Assembly: GCA_043804925.1 (NCBI GenBank)
Contig: JAZDIP010000086.1
Coordinates: 38,255-102,254, forward strand
DNA: 64,000 nucleotides
Origin: ChocPot-Mid sp043804925
Lineage (GTDB): Bacteria > Bacteroidota > Ignavibacteria > Kapaibacteriales > UBA2268
Reading direction: 5' to 3'
The position numbers were made by a program, and so were the translations under genes. Each line of letters begins with the position of its first letter. The stretch's first letter is position 1. The notes beneath the pieces are model-generated. The model worked only from the letters and a program-made list of their open reading frames with translations, made no database searches and had not been told where the DNA came from. Below are positions 28,586 through 39,345 of the stretch, one piece after another.

Positions 28586-30337
28586 TTGCTTAAAATTAGT
28601 TTTATCATATTGTTTATAATTCATTCTTCAATTCTTTTTTCAAATGAATTTGAGTCAGCTCAAATTATTGTGCCAAATAAATTAAGACCTAACGACGATA
28701 TTCCAATTATTATCAGGATGGGTGAAACATATCCTGGATACGGAATATTTGATAATTTGCTTAATGGTGAATATCGCATATTTTCTGATAAAGACACTAA
28801 TAGCCAAATCATTAATCTTTACCATGGTGCAGGGAGTCTATTGTTTAAAAACGAAGAATCGAATACCTTAAAACTCTATTTTGCTGACAGTCTGAATTTT
28901 AAAACAATTATATTGGATAACACTGTTCCTATAAAGTATATTTCCGAAGATATTGAAGCCGATCAAACTTGGGAACAAGATACAATTTATTATATTATGA
29001 AACGTATTGATATCTTGAGAAAAGCTACATTAGTTATTGAAGAAGGAACAAGAATTTACATCGCACCAAAAACAAATATAATTTCGTATGGAAGAATAAT
29101 TTCTTGGGGAAAAGAACATAATCCGATTATTTTTTCTCCACTAATAAAAGATTCTGCTTGGGGTGGTGTTGAACTCATTAAAGATTCTTTTTTTCAGTAC
29201 ACAATTTTTTATAACGGAGGAGCTGATACAACACGGAAATTCGGTCACTCAAAAAGCCAGCCCGTAGTATTTTCGGAAGATTGCAATGTTGGTTTTAACA
29301 ACTGTTTTTTTATTTATAACGAAGGTAAAGCATTAGGTTTGTATCGAAGTAAAATTAATATTGATTTTTGTTTGTTTTCAGATTGCGATTCAGGTGGAGA
29401 ATTTACTGAAAGTTCTGTTTCAGTTAATAATTCCTACATTCTTAACATGCCATCAAATGACACCGCTTTTATTGATGATGATAATGACGGATTTTACTTT
29501 AATAGTACTTTTTCGAATGAAACAAATCCTTCAACGATTAACAATTGTGTTTTTGTAAATGGTAAAGATGATGCTATTGACCATAATGGGGCAAAGCTCG
29601 AAGTAAAAAACTGCTGGATTGAAAATTTTAAACACGAGGGAATAGCTTGCTCATTTAAAAATTTTGTCAATGTTTCTAATACAGTCATCATGAATTGTGA
29701 GCAAGGTATCGAATCAGGTTATGGTAGTCCCGAGGTAAATGTCAATCATTGCGTAATAATTAATAACGATGTTGGTCTTAGATTTGGTGATTCTTATGAC
29801 TGGGGATGTAACGGTCATTTATCAGCTAAAAATTCAATACTTTATAATAATTCCGATAATATCCTTAACTACGACCTATTGTTAAAAGCTCCTGTCGATG
29901 GCGGTATTGATATATCATATTCAATAACAAATGACGAAGAATATGATTCATACTCAAATTGCCTGACCGGTATACCTGATTTTGATGAGTTATACTTTTT
30001 AACAGATAATTCAATAGGTAAAGGATTGGCAGATGATGGATATGATTTAGGGTTGATTAAAAAAGAAATGTTCGTAAAGAGCAATGAATGTAAATTTAAA
30101 ATTTTTCCAAATCCTGCGTCAAATATTTTTTATATTGTATTAAATAACTATAAGCCGATTATTGAAATATTCGATGTTCTTGGAGACAGGATTAAATTTA
30201 GTTATTATTTTTATGACAAAAGCGTTGGTGAGCAACTTGCCATTATAGATTCCTCTTGCATACCGGGAGGATTATATTTGATAAGAATTATTTATTTTGA
30301 TAAAGTAATAACTGAAACAATAGTAATTTCCCATTAG
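28586..30337 (+). CDS. Secreted right-handed beta-helix protein with T9SS sorting domain
   Basis: The 583 residues begin at a TTG (28586) two bases after the preceding stop. An AAGAGA site and the signal peptide MLKISFIILFIIHSSILFSN support this start, and no ATG gives the signal. The middle (about 140-470) has repeated PbH1-type turns with N-N-C and N-C-xx motifs (for example SKINIDFCLFSDCD, STINNCVFVNG, SPEVNVNHCVIINND) typical of pectate-lyase-like helices. The end (KIFPNPASNIFYIVLNN...GGLYLIRIIYFDKV) is a T9SS type A domain. No catalytic residues for a known polysaccharide lyase can be named. Function unknown. Confidence 0.82.
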   Translation: MLKISFIILFIIHSSILFSNEFESAQIIVPNKLRPNDDIPIIIRMGETYPGYGIFDNLLNGEYRIFSDKDTNSQIINLYHGAGSLLFKNEESNTLKLYFADSLNFKTIILDNTVPIKYISEDIEADQTWEQDTIYYIMKRIDILRKATLVIEEGTRIYIAPKTNIISYGRIISWGKEHNPIIFSPLIKDSAWGGVELIKDSFFQYTIFYNGGADTTRKFGHSKSQPVVFSEDCNVGFNNCFFIYNEGKALGLYRSKINIDFCLFSDCDSGGEFTESSVSVNNSYILNMPSNDTAFIDDDNDGFYFNSTFSNETNPSTINNCVFVNGKDDAIDHNGAKLEVKNCWIENFKHEGIACSFKNFVNVSNTVIMNCEQGIESGYGSPEVNVNHCVIINNDVGLRFGDSYDWGCNGHLSAKNSILYNNSDNILNYDLLLKAPVDGGIDISYSITNDEEYDSYSNCLTGIPDFDELYFLTDNSIGKGLADDGYDLGLIKKEMFVKSNECKFKIFPNPASNIFYIVLNNYKPIIEIFDVLGDRIKFSYYFYDKSVGEQLAIIDSSCIPGGLYLIRIIYFDKVITETIVISH

Positions 30338-30474
30338 AAAAATTTTGAAAATATATAGATATTGATTAAATTACAGTTTGATAATATACATTTTTAAATA
30401 ATTGAAAGCACCGGATGTAAATTTTGACTTTTTTTTTATAATAATTGGTTGTCAAATTATTAGGTGTTTCAATT

Positions 30475-33400
30475 ATGAAAAATAGATTTCTGAAAATATC
30501 GCTAATCGCATTATTACTGATATCCACATCCGGTTTATATGCTAATGTCAAGGAATATTATATTACTTGCAATCCCGATGATTTTAAAGCTATTTATAAA
30601 AATCCATGGCCCGACACATACATTCCAATAACTCTCACGTTTAACGACAGAACCTGGGAAAATGTAACTTTACGAATTCGGGGAGATGATAGCAGAGGAC
30701 ATCCTAAAAAATCATTGAAGTTGAAATTTGAAGGTGATGCCTTTGAAAACGGGAGAGATGTTTTGAATTTTAATGCCGAATATGAAGACCCGACATATAT
30801 GTGCCAATATCTTGCATCCTTGACATTTCGTCATATCGGTTACCCCTGTTTTGCAGCAGAGCATGCCAGACTTTATCTGAACGGGATATTTTTAGGTCTA
30901 TATTTACAAATTGAAAACGTTGATGATAAGTTTCTCGAATCAAGAGGATTAGACCCAACCGGAAATCTATATAAAGCAACCGAAGATGATGCTTCATTAA
31001 GTATATATGATGACATAGGAAAGAGTTGGGAAAAGAAGACAAATGAATCGGGAAGCTGGAATGATTTACAGCAATTGATTGACAGCTTATTCTATGTTCC
31101 CGACAATGAGTATTATGATTTTGCAAAACGGACATTTGATTATAATAAAATGATTGACATATTCGCTGTAAATATGTTATTGGCAAATGGAAGTACATAC
31201 TATCATAATTATTTCATGTATCACGATATTTATTTCACAAAAAAATGGATGATGCTTCCTTGGGATATGGATAAAACTTTTAGCATGTATGGATATTATT
31301 ATCCCTACCATCGCAGTTCTTCATATTCATCACCCGATAATCCTTATTACGAAAGAGCATTGCTTTGTGAACCAATATTTAACGATATAAGGGATAGAAT
31401 CACTCAACTGAAAGATGATTTCTTCGATAATGAGTTTTTTGACCCTATAATTGATAGTTTAATAACCGAACTGGAACCATCTGTAGAAGAAGATACAACC
31501 GACAATATTCCGGACATATATGAATGGCTACATGACACCGAAGGTCCAAAAAAATATGTTAGAGAAAGGTACAATATCTTACAAGACCAATTCGACCAAT
31601 GGCCCCGAAGTTTTAAAGTCGAGCCAACGATGAGTTATTATTCGGATTCAATTAAGTTTGTCTGGCATCCTTCATATCACGCTGCGGGAAAAGTAATAAC
31701 TTATGATTTTTATTTCGGTTCAAAAGAACAACTTGACGACACAAATACAACAACTATTATAAAAAATATAACTGACACTTTCTATGTTAAAACGGATTTA
31801 CCTCCCGATGGAACTTACTGGTGGAAGGTTACTGCCTATGATGGTAGAGAATATGTTGACGGATTCAATTTTCCAAATCCTATAAAAATTAAACAGGGAA
31901 CTGAACTTCCATGCACCATAACATCGGATATGACACTGACAAAAGAAGAATCTCCATATTTTGTCAATTGCAATATCGAAGTAAAATCCACTGCCGACAT
32001 TGTTATAAATGAAGGAGTTGATGTAATTTTTAATGGTGATTACCGGATTTTAATTAGAGGTAGTTTACAAGTCAATGGAACAAAAAAAGAACCAGTCAAT
32101 TTTCTGCCTGATGAATTTACCAAAAAGTGGGATAATATCTACTTTCATTACACAACAAGAGATTGCCATCTTAAAAACCTGAATGTTTATAACGGATGCT
32201 TTTACGCACAAAATTCTGTTATATATTTTGATTCATTAAATCTGAATTTCGATTATCAGGATACAGCATACGCCCTACCACTTATGTATTTCGATTTGAC
32301 TCGAGCAAACATGTATAATTCTACTATTCGAAGTAATGCAAACAGGGGGGGATTTGATATTATTGGTGCCGATAATTGCACAGTTAAAAATAATTATTTT
32401 TATAATACACCTGATGCAATCGAATATTCACTTTCGGCTGACGGATTAATTGAAAATAACTCCATAAATACTTCAACTGATGATTGTATTGATATTGATG
32501 CTTGCAGGAATATCATAATCAGGGGTAATATTATCAGGAATGCAGTAGATAAGGGAATCACAATCGGAAATGAAAATTTAGGAGCACCTTCATTAAATAT
32601 TTTATTAGAAAGAAATATTATTTCCGGTTGTAACACCGGAATTGTTGTCAAGGATAGTTCGACTGTTAAAGCAATTAATAATACACTTTATAAAAACGAT
32701 GTAGCTTTCAGTTGTTATGAAAAGAGACTCGGTCAAGGAGGTGGCTTTCTCGAAATAGAGAACACAATAATTTCGGGAACAGATTCAATTTTATACCTCG
32801 ACCCTATATCAACAGCAAAGATTTCTTACTCTTTGTCGGATAGAAGATTGATGGAGGGAGAATCAAATATAATGGCTGACCCGATGTTTGTTGACCCGGA
32901 AAATTATGATTTCTCACTTGAAGTAGGTTCACCATGTATTGATGCAGGAAATCCAAACAGTCCTCTGGACCCGGATGGAACAAAAGTAGACATTGGAGCT
33001 ATTCCTTACGGTTACCGTCCTGAACTACCTAAGATAGTTATAAATGAAATAAATTATAATTCATCAAGCACTTTCGATACCGGAGACTGGGTGGAATTTT
33101 ACAATGCAGGTAGCTATGATGTTGATATGTCCGGATGGGTTTTTATGGATAGTGATAACAGCCACAAATATATTTTCCCGGACAATTTTATCTTGAAAAA
33201 AGGTGCATATATTGTACTTTGCAGACAGCTTGACAGGTTTACATCATTGTATCCGAATATTAAAAATATTCTCGGGGATTTCAGTTTTGGCTTAAGCAGT
33301 ACCGGGGAATTAATAAGATTATATGATAACGATATTTCTCTCATTGATTCGGTTATTTATGGAGTTTCAACTCCTTGGCCATCAGAATCCAACGGCAATG

Positions 33401-33786
33401 GAAATACTCTCGAACTAATATCTCCTGATTTTGATAATGCTTTACCGCAAAGCTGGAGAAATTCGGAAAATTATGGAACTCCCGGAAGATTAAATGGGAC
33501 AGATTCATTAATTCCCTGGAAACATGAAATTGTTTCTATCATGTGTATTCCCAATCCTTTTGATGAGCAAACAACAATAAGGATAAATTCACTTGCATCA
33601 ACCAAAGTTGAAATAATAGTATATAATATATTCGGCGAAGAAGTAGATTTCACATACAATGGGAAGCTGGAAAAAGGATTAAACGAGTTTGAGGTTGATT
33701 TAAGTTACTTTCCAAGTGGAGTATATTACTGCATCGTAAAAACAAATGAGCAAAGTTCAACTTTAGTTCTATCGCATATAAGATAA
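30475..33786 (+). CDS. Secreted CotH-kinase / beta-helix / lamin-tail protein with T9SS sorting domain
   Basis: The 1103 residues from the ATG at 30475 have a signal peptide (MKNRFLKISLIALLLISTSG). A CotH kinase-like domain follows (about 25-390) with LRIRGDDSRGHPKKSLKLKF, LNGIFLGLYLQIENVDD and the Asp-rich LPWDMDKTF. CotH is an atypical surface protein kinase first known from Bacillus spore coats. A fibronectin-like and a parallel beta-helix region (about 480-820) come next. One LTD domain (VINEINYNSSSTFDTGDWVEFYN) and a T9SS C-terminal domain (IPNPFDEQTTIRI...FPSGVYYCIVK) end the protein. A start ten codons earlier would delay the signal peptide. Confidence 0.88.
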   Translation: MKNRFLKISLIALLLISTSGLYANVKEYYITCNPDDFKAIYKNPWPDTYIPITLTFNDRTWENVTLRIRGDDSRGHPKKSLKLKFEGDAFENGRDVLNFNAEYEDPTYMCQYLASLTFRHIGYPCFAAEHARLYLNGIFLGLYLQIENVDDKFLESRGLDPTGNLYKATEDDASLSIYDDIGKSWEKKTNESGSWNDLQQLIDSLFYVPDNEYYDFAKRTFDYNKMIDIFAVNMLLANGSTYYHNYFMYHDIYFTKKWMMLPWDMDKTFSMYGYYYPYHRSSSYSSPDNPYYERALLCEPIFNDIRDRITQLKDDFFDNEFFDPIIDSLITELEPSVEEDTTDNIPDIYEWLHDTEGPKKYVRERYNILQDQFDQWPRSFKVEPTMSYYSDSIKFVWHPSYHAAGKVITYDFYFGSKEQLDDTNTTTIIKNITDTFYVKTDLPPDGTYWWKVTAYDGREYVDGFNFPNPIKIKQGTELPCTITSDMTLTKEESPYFVNCNIEVKSTADIVINEGVDVIFNGDYRILIRGSLQVNGTKKEPVNFLPDEFTKKWDNIYFHYTTRDCHLKNLNVYNGCFYAQNSVIYFDSLNLNFDYQDTAYALPLMYFDLTRANMYNSTIRSNANRGGFDIIGADNCTVKNNYFYNTPDAIEYSLSADGLIENNSINTSTDDCIDIDACRNIIIRGNIIRNAVDKGITIGNENLGAPSLNILLERNIISGCNTGIVVKDSSTVKAINNTLYKNDVAFSCYEKRLGQGGGFLEIENTIISGTDSILYLDPISTAKISYSLSDRRLMEGESNIMADPMFVDPENYDFSLEVGSPCIDAGNPNSPLDPDGTKVDIGAIPYGYRPELPKIVINEINYNSSSTFDTGDWVEFYNAGSYDVDMSGWVFMDSDNSHKYIFPDNFILKKGAYIVLCRQLDRFTSLYPNIKNILGDFSFGLSSTGELIRLYDNDISLIDSVIYGVSTPWPSESNGNGNTLELISPDFDNALPQSWRNSENYGTPGRLNGTDSLIPWKHEIVSIMCIPNPFDEQTTIRINSLASTKVEIIVYNIFGEEVDFTYNGKLEKGLNEFEVDLSYFPSGVYYCIVKTNEQSSTLVLSHIR

Positions 33787-34038
33787 GTGCAAGACAGAAA
33801 TACAGAAATACCGAAAATCTGAGACAGTAAGGTTTGAATTGCTAATAAATTATTGACAAATAAAGTCAATCATTTCAGAATTTTACCTGCTTTTCAAACT
33901 TTTTAGGAGTGAATGATTAACCTTTTTTAATCCGAATATCAGCTTTTTGGTTGTTTAATCGGTTTTTCTTTTGTAATTTTAAAGTTTAATATTTGAAGAT
34001 AGAATTATTTTTTAATTATAGAGAAAAACGGATAGTGT

Positions 34039-36018
34039 ATGTACGAGCTAATTAAATTTGTACCGTTAATTCCATTAATTGGCTTTTTAATAGTCGGATT
34101 ATTCGGCAAATATTTGAAGAAAGAAGTTTTAATCGGCGGTATTGCGTCTGCTGCAGTCGGGACTTCTTTTATTTTGTCGCTAATCATTTTCATTGATATG
34201 GCAGGTAACTCCCCGTCCAGTCCTCATATTGTGCCTGTTTTTACCTGGATTCAGGCAGGAGATTTCAGCGTTAACATTTCTTATCAGGCAGACCAGCTCT
34301 CGATTTTGTTCTCACTGATTGTTACAGGTGTCGGCTTTTTGATTCATATTTATTCAATCGGATATATGCATGGTGACAGAAGTTTTTACCGCTTCTTTGC
34401 ATATATGAATTTGTTTATATTCATGATGCTGACTTTGGTGTTATCTAGTAATTACCTTCTGACATTTTTAGGATGGGAAGGTGTTGGACTTTGCTCTTAT
34501 CTGCTGATTGGATTTTGGTACGACAGAAAATTCGACGGATTTAGGATTACCTGGACAGGCGACGCCGCAAACAAAGCTTTTATAGTAAACCGAATCGGTG
34601 ATTTCGGCTTTTTGATTGCCATGTTTTTAATATTTCTGAATTTCAATACACTGGAATATACTCAGGTTTTGGACTCAGCTGCAAGCTCATCAAATATATA
34701 TTACGGTACAGGTTTGATGACTGCTATAACATTATTAATGTTTTTAGGGTGTACCGGGAAATCCGCACAAATACCTCTTGCTGTTTGGCTGCCGGATGCT
34801 ATGGCAGGTCCTACTCCTGTATCTGCTTTAATACACGCCGCTACCATGGTAACGGCAGGTATCTTCCTTATAGCAAGAAACTCTGTTCTTTTTGCTTTGG
34901 CTCCTGTATCAATGGAAGTAGTAATGATTGTTGGAATATTTACAGCTTTCACAGCTGCTTCGATAGGTATAGTACAAAATGATTTCAAAAAAGTTTTGGC
35001 ATATTCAACAGTTAGTCAGTTGGGATTTATGTTTGCGGCATTGGGTGTTGGTGCATTTACAGCCGGTGTATTTCATGTAATGACACACGCATTTTTCAAG
35101 GGACTACTCTTTCTCGCTGCAGGTGCAGTTATCCACGGAATGCACGACGAACAGAATGTTAAACGAATGGGTGGCTTGAACCATCACATGCCAACGACAT
35201 ATAAAACTTTCTTTGTAGCAACTTTGGCAATTGCCGGAATTCCTTTGTTTAGCGGATTCTTTTCCAAGGATGAAATTTTGTGGCTGACATTCTCAAACGG
35301 AGGTTGGTTTGCATGGCTGGTATTGGCAACTGCGGCTTTCTTCACTGCATTCTATATGTTCAGATTGCTAAAACTGGTATTTCACGGAAAGGAAAGATTC
35401 GACCATCATAAAGTTCATCCTCACGAAGCACCAAAAACAATGCTGTTTGCACTCGTAACACTTGCAATTCTGTCAGCTTTCGGAGGATTTCTTGGAATTC
35501 CCGAAGCATTAGGCGGATGGTTTTCGGGACATCCCAACCTGATACATAGTTGGTTATTACCTGTATTTTCGGATGCTGAAAAAATAATAATCAGGTATTC
35601 GCCCCTTCATGCTCATTCTTCTCACATAGTCGAGTATCTGTTTATGCTTATTTCTATTGCCGTAGCAGTTGGTGCAATCTTGCTTGCAAAGAAATTTTAT
35701 GATGATGAAGAGTGGACTGTACCAAGAATGCTGGCAAAGAAATTCACAGGTGCCTATAAACTTTTATGGCATAAATATTATTTGGATAATTTATACTTTA
35801 GCGTAATTATTGACCCATTGGTTACTACTTCGAGAAATCTATTATGGAGTATTTTCGATGTAAAAATAATTGACGGTATCGTTAACGGATTAGCTGAAGT
35901 TACAACATCAAGTGGCGAGATTGTCAGGAAAATCCAGAATGGTATAGCACAAAACTATGCAACCATGATGATTGGCGGTATTGTTGTGATTTTAGCTTGG
36001 CTTTTAATTAGTTTATAA
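34039..36018 (+). CDS. nuoL: NADH-quinone oxidoreductase subunit L
   Basis: NuoL is the distal antiporter-like proton-pumping subunit of complex I. The 659 residues form about 16 membrane segments. The key charged residues are in place: Glu in FLGWEGVGLCSYLLIGFW, Lys in TGKSAQIPLAVWLPDAMAGP, the His/Lys region IHAATMVTAG, and Lys in FFSKDEIL. The lateral helix and C-terminal segments are also present. nuoM and nuoN follow on the same strand, but the remaining complex I genes are not in the window, and the gene upstream encodes a T9SS cargo protein. Confidence 0.96.
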   Translation: MYELIKFVPLIPLIGFLIVGLFGKYLKKEVLIGGIASAAVGTSFILSLIIFIDMAGNSPSSPHIVPVFTWIQAGDFSVNISYQADQLSILFSLIVTGVGFLIHIYSIGYMHGDRSFYRFFAYMNLFIFMMLTLVLSSNYLLTFLGWEGVGLCSYLLIGFWYDRKFDGFRITWTGDAANKAFIVNRIGDFGFLIAMFLIFLNFNTLEYTQVLDSAASSSNIYYGTGLMTAITLLMFLGCTGKSAQIPLAVWLPDAMAGPTPVSALIHAATMVTAGIFLIARNSVLFALAPVSMEVVMIVGIFTAFTAASIGIVQNDFKKVLAYSTVSQLGFMFAALGVGAFTAGVFHVMTHAFFKGLLFLAAGAVIHGMHDEQNVKRMGGLNHHMPTTYKTFFVATLAIAGIPLFSGFFSKDEILWLTFSNGGWFAWLVLATAAFFTAFYMFRLLKLVFHGKERFDHHKVHPHEAPKTMLFALVTLAILSAFGGFLGIPEALGGWFSGHPNLIHSWLLPVFSDAEKIIIRYSPLHAHSSHIVEYLFMLISIAVAVGAILLAKKFYDDEEWTVPRMLAKKFTGAYKLLWHKYYLDNLYFSVIIDPLVTTSRNLLWSIFDVKIIDGIVNGLAEVTTSSGEIVRKIQNGIAQNYATMMIGGIVVILAWLLISL

Positions 36019-36186
36019 AGTTTATAATGTTTGTAAAGTTAATAAAGAATTACAAGTAATAAGTTAAAATGTTGGAAAAATTAAGTTGATTAAATTAATA
36101 ATTTGATATTTTAAAATTGATTGAAAATTGAAAATTTCAAATTGAAAATTAGAAATAAATGTATGATTTTAAATTTTAGATAAAAT

Positions 36187-37770
36187 ATGACAGCACTTTT
36201 ATTGACATTATTTTTGCCTTTGGCAGGTTCGCTCTTATTATTATTTGTTAAAAAAGAACAAACGCAGGTAATCAAGATTGGGGCTTTGGTTTTTTCAATC
36301 CTTTCTTTCATTGCGAGTATATTTCTTATTTTGAATTTCGACCCAAACAATCCCGGATTCCAGTTTGTTATCAATCAAATCTGGGTGGAATCTTTTGATG
36401 CGGGCTTCAGAGTTGGAGTTGACGGTATGTCAATGTTGTTGCTAATGCTAACGACATTTATATCTCCAATAACAATTCTATCCTCATTCTATTCCATTCA
36501 CAAAAGGGATAAAGAATATTATGTTATGATGTTGTTGCTTCAGTTTGGTATGACCGGAGTATTTCTATCATTGGATTTATTCTTGTTCTATATTTTCTGG
36601 GAAATAATTTTAATCCCGATGTATTTCATCATCGGTGTTTGGGGCGGCAAAAACAGAATATATGCAGCGGTAAAATTCTTTATCTTTACTGTAGTAGGTT
36701 CACTGTTCATGCTTGTTGCAATAGTCTGGCTTGGACATTATGTCGGAACCGAGATTATAAAAAATGCTCAGGGATTTACAACAAACTTTATGATAATCAG
36801 GGATGTTTCTTTTAATATTCCTTTTGACATACAGAAATGGATGTTCATTGCATTTGCTCTTTCGTTCTGTATTAAAGTCCCTTTGTTTCCCCTGCATACT
36901 TGGCTGCCCGATGCACATACGGAAGCACCAACTCCCGGTTCTGTCATATTAGCCGGAGTTTTGCTGAAGATGGGTACTTACGGTTTGGTCAGATTTAATC
37001 TCGAGTTGTTCCCTCATGCATCCTTTGCCTATGCTTCACCAATCGCATGGTTAGCTGTCATTGGAATTATTTATGGAGCTTTGGTATCGTTGGTCCAAAC
37101 AGATATTAAAAAGTTGGTTGCCTATTCATCTGTTAGCCATCTTGGTTTTGTTGTTCTGGGAATATTTTCCATGACGGTTGTAGGTATCCAAGGAGCAATA
37201 ATTCAGATGGTAAACCACGGTTTGACGACAGGTATGTTATTCCTTGTTGTAGGTATGATATACGAAAGGAGGCATACAAGAGAGATTTCGGAATTCGGAG
37301 GTATTGCCCGTGTTATGCCTGCTTTTACAGTATTCTTTGGTATAGCATTATTAGGTTCTGTCGGATTGCCAGGTCTTAATGGTTTTGTAGGAGAGTATCT
37401 GACATTGCTTGGTGCATTTACTTCACCATTCCTTAATTCATGGTCTTATACTATAATAGCAGCATCGGGTGTGATATTTGCGGCTTGCTATTTGCTCTGG
37501 ATGTTCCAAAGGGTTATGTTTGGTACAAACGATAATCCTCAAAATCACAACCTGAAAGATCTGAATAAAAAGGAATGGGCTACTTTAGTACCGATTGTAA
37601 TATTTATTGTATGGATTGGTGTGTATCCATCCACATTTTTAAATATTTCCGAGAACTCGACAAAGGCATTAGTCAATAAATTAGAGTTTATCAAATTCGG
37701 TAAGACACGGTACGAACTGCCTACCGAAATTGACAGAATTAAAATGGAACAGGAACAAAATTCAAAATAA
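36187..37770 (+). CDS. nuoM: NADH-quinone oxidoreductase subunit M
   Basis: NuoM is the second antiporter-like membrane subunit of complex I. The 527 residues carry the expected Glu in FWEIILIPMYFIIGVWGG and the Lys in CIKVPLFPLHTWLPDAHTEAPTP-type sequence. The second Lys lies in LLKMGTYGLVRF and the terminal Glu in GFVGEYLTL. The gap to nuoL is 168 bases of A/T-rich low-complexity sequence, to nuoN 40 bases. Length and motifs leave little doubt. Confidence 0.96.
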   Translation: MTALLLTLFLPLAGSLLLLFVKKEQTQVIKIGALVFSILSFIASIFLILNFDPNNPGFQFVINQIWVESFDAGFRVGVDGMSMLLLMLTTFISPITILSSFYSIHKRDKEYYVMMLLLQFGMTGVFLSLDLFLFYIFWEIILIPMYFIIGVWGGKNRIYAAVKFFIFTVVGSLFMLVAIVWLGHYVGTEIIKNAQGFTTNFMIIRDVSFNIPFDIQKWMFIAFALSFCIKVPLFPLHTWLPDAHTEAPTPGSVILAGVLLKMGTYGLVRFNLELFPHASFAYASPIAWLAVIGIIYGALVSLVQTDIKKLVAYSSVSHLGFVVLGIFSMTVVGIQGAIIQMVNHGLTTGMLFLVVGMIYERRHTREISEFGGIARVMPAFTVFFGIALLGSVGLPGLNGFVGEYLTLLGAFTSPFLNSWSYTIIAASGVIFAACYLLWMFQRVMFGTNDNPQNHNLKDLNKKEWATLVPIVIFIVWIGVYPSTFLNISENSTKALVNKLEFIKFGKTRYELPTEIDRIKMEQEQNSK

Positions 37771-37810
37771 TTTTTTTAATAATTTATGTTAATGATATCA
37801 GGTGTGAAAA

Positions 37811-39298
37811 ATGTTTAGTGAAATACAATTAGGTTCATCTTTAATATTAATATCGTTTTTTGCGATTACAATCGTTGTTGTAGATGCACTTTTTCAAAAA
37901 AATAAAAATGTAGGATTTTTCTATGCCCTGTTCGGTTTGGTCTTAACAGGAGTTGCCTCAGCTGTTAATTTAGTACAGGCACCTTCAATTGTTTTACCTA
38001 TGAACACAGAAAACCTGATATCAAAAGGTATGATTGTCTTTGGGGGATATTCCTCTTTTTTTGATATTTTGTTTTGTCTCGGTGCGATTCTCACAATGTT
38101 TGCCTCGAGGGATTATCTGAAAAGAGAATATCAAGAATACACCGAATTCTATTCCCTCATAATTTTTTCAGTAACCGGTATGATGATGATAGGACATGCA
38201 AACAATATGCTGATGTTGTTCATCGGAATTGAGTTAATGTCAATACCTTTTTACATTCTTGCAGGATTTATCAGAACAAACATCAAATCAGTCGAAGCAT
38301 CCTTAAAATATTTTCTCTTGGGTGCATTTGCAACAGGATTCCTCCTTTACGGAATCGCAATGATTTATGGAGCAACCGGAACAATGGACTTAGCAGGCAT
38401 TACCGAAGCACTGAAAAACGGAGTAAATTCGCAAGTAATTCTGGTAATTGGAATTGGCTTAATGATTGTCGGCTTGAGTTTCAAGGTTGCCGCATTTCCT
38501 TTTCATCAATGGGCTCCTGACGTTTACCATGGCTCACCGACAGTTGTAACTGCTTTTATGAGCACAACAGGTAAAGCCGCCGCTGTTCTCGCATTCATAG
38601 TTATTGCGAAACACTTAATGCCTGAAAAGATTATATCAGGTAAATTGAGCTTTGATACTAATACTTTACAAAATATAATAGCAGTTATTGCCGCCGCTAC
38701 AATGTTGGTTGGAAATATTACTGCTTTAATGCAAAAGAATGTTAAACGAATGCTCGCATATTCTTCAGTCGCACATGCCGGTTACCTACTGATGGGAATC
38801 GTAGCAAATTCACAATATGGATGGCAGGGTATTACATTTTATGCAACTGCATATCTCTTCATGCAAATTGGAGCATTCATTATTGTTGGCCTAATCGAAA
38901 AAGGACCGGACTCAAATTTGAATATTGAAGACTATGCAGGATTGAGCAAGAGCCACCCGATGTTAGCCGCTATGATGGCTATGTTTATGCTGTCGCTTGC
39001 GGGAATACCGCCAATGGCTGGGTTCTTCGGCAAGTATTATTTATTCAGGGCAGCTATTGATTCCGGTTTTACATGGCTGACAATAGTTGCAGTTGTAGCA
39101 ACAATCATCTCGATGTATTTTTACATCAGCTTGATAATTCAGATGTATTTCAAGGACAGAACCGAAAAAGACCTTGAATTTAAAACAGGTCTTAGTTTGG
39201 TTTCTTTGCTCATCTGCACTGTCGGGATTTTATTATTTGGTTTCTTCCCATCACTCCTTCTGGATTTAACCAAACAATGTTTCCAGTTGTTGGGGTAA
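37811..39298 (+). CDS. nuoN: NADH-quinone oxidoreductase subunit N
   Basis: NuoN is the third antiporter-like subunit and contacts the rest of the membrane arm. The 495 residues show GIELMSIPFYILAGF (Glu), SFKVAAFPFHQWAPDVYHG (Lys), STTGKAAAVLAF (Lys) and GFFGKYYLF (Lys), with about 14 membrane segments. It is the last gene of the nuoLMN cluster. A stop at 39298 is followed by a convergent mazG and a short widespread-looking repeat. Confidence 0.96.
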   Translation: MFSEIQLGSSLILISFFAITIVVVDALFQKNKNVGFFYALFGLVLTGVASAVNLVQAPSIVLPMNTENLISKGMIVFGGYSSFFDILFCLGAILTMFASRDYLKREYQEYTEFYSLIIFSVTGMMMIGHANNMLMLFIGIELMSIPFYILAGFIRTNIKSVEASLKYFLLGAFATGFLLYGIAMIYGATGTMDLAGITEALKNGVNSQVILVIGIGLMIVGLSFKVAAFPFHQWAPDVYHGSPTVVTAFMSTTGKAAAVLAFIVIAKHLMPEKIISGKLSFDTNTLQNIIAVIAAATMLVGNITALMQKNVKRMLAYSSVAHAGYLLMGIVANSQYGWQGITFYATAYLFMQIGAFIIVGLIEKGPDSNLNIEDYAGLSKSHPMLAAMMAMFMLSLAGIPPMAGFFGKYYLFRAAIDSGFTWLTIVAVVATIISMYFYISLIIQMYFKDRTEKDLEFKTGLSLVSLLICTVGILLFGFFPSLLLDLTKQCFQLLG

Positions 39299-39318
39299 GA
39301 CATTGATGAAAATATGGA

Positions 39319-39343
39319 GTCATACTGAGCTTGTCGAAGGATA
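39319..39343. repeat. CATACTGAGCTTGTCGAAGG intergenic repeat
   Basis: The word CATACTGAGCTTGTCGAAGG, with flanking imperfect symmetry, lies in the 47-base spacer between convergent nuoN and mazG. From general experience this word, in small variants, is a frequent intergenic repeat across unrelated bacteria. Only one copy is in the window. Confidence 0.4.
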
Positions 39344-39345
39344 TA

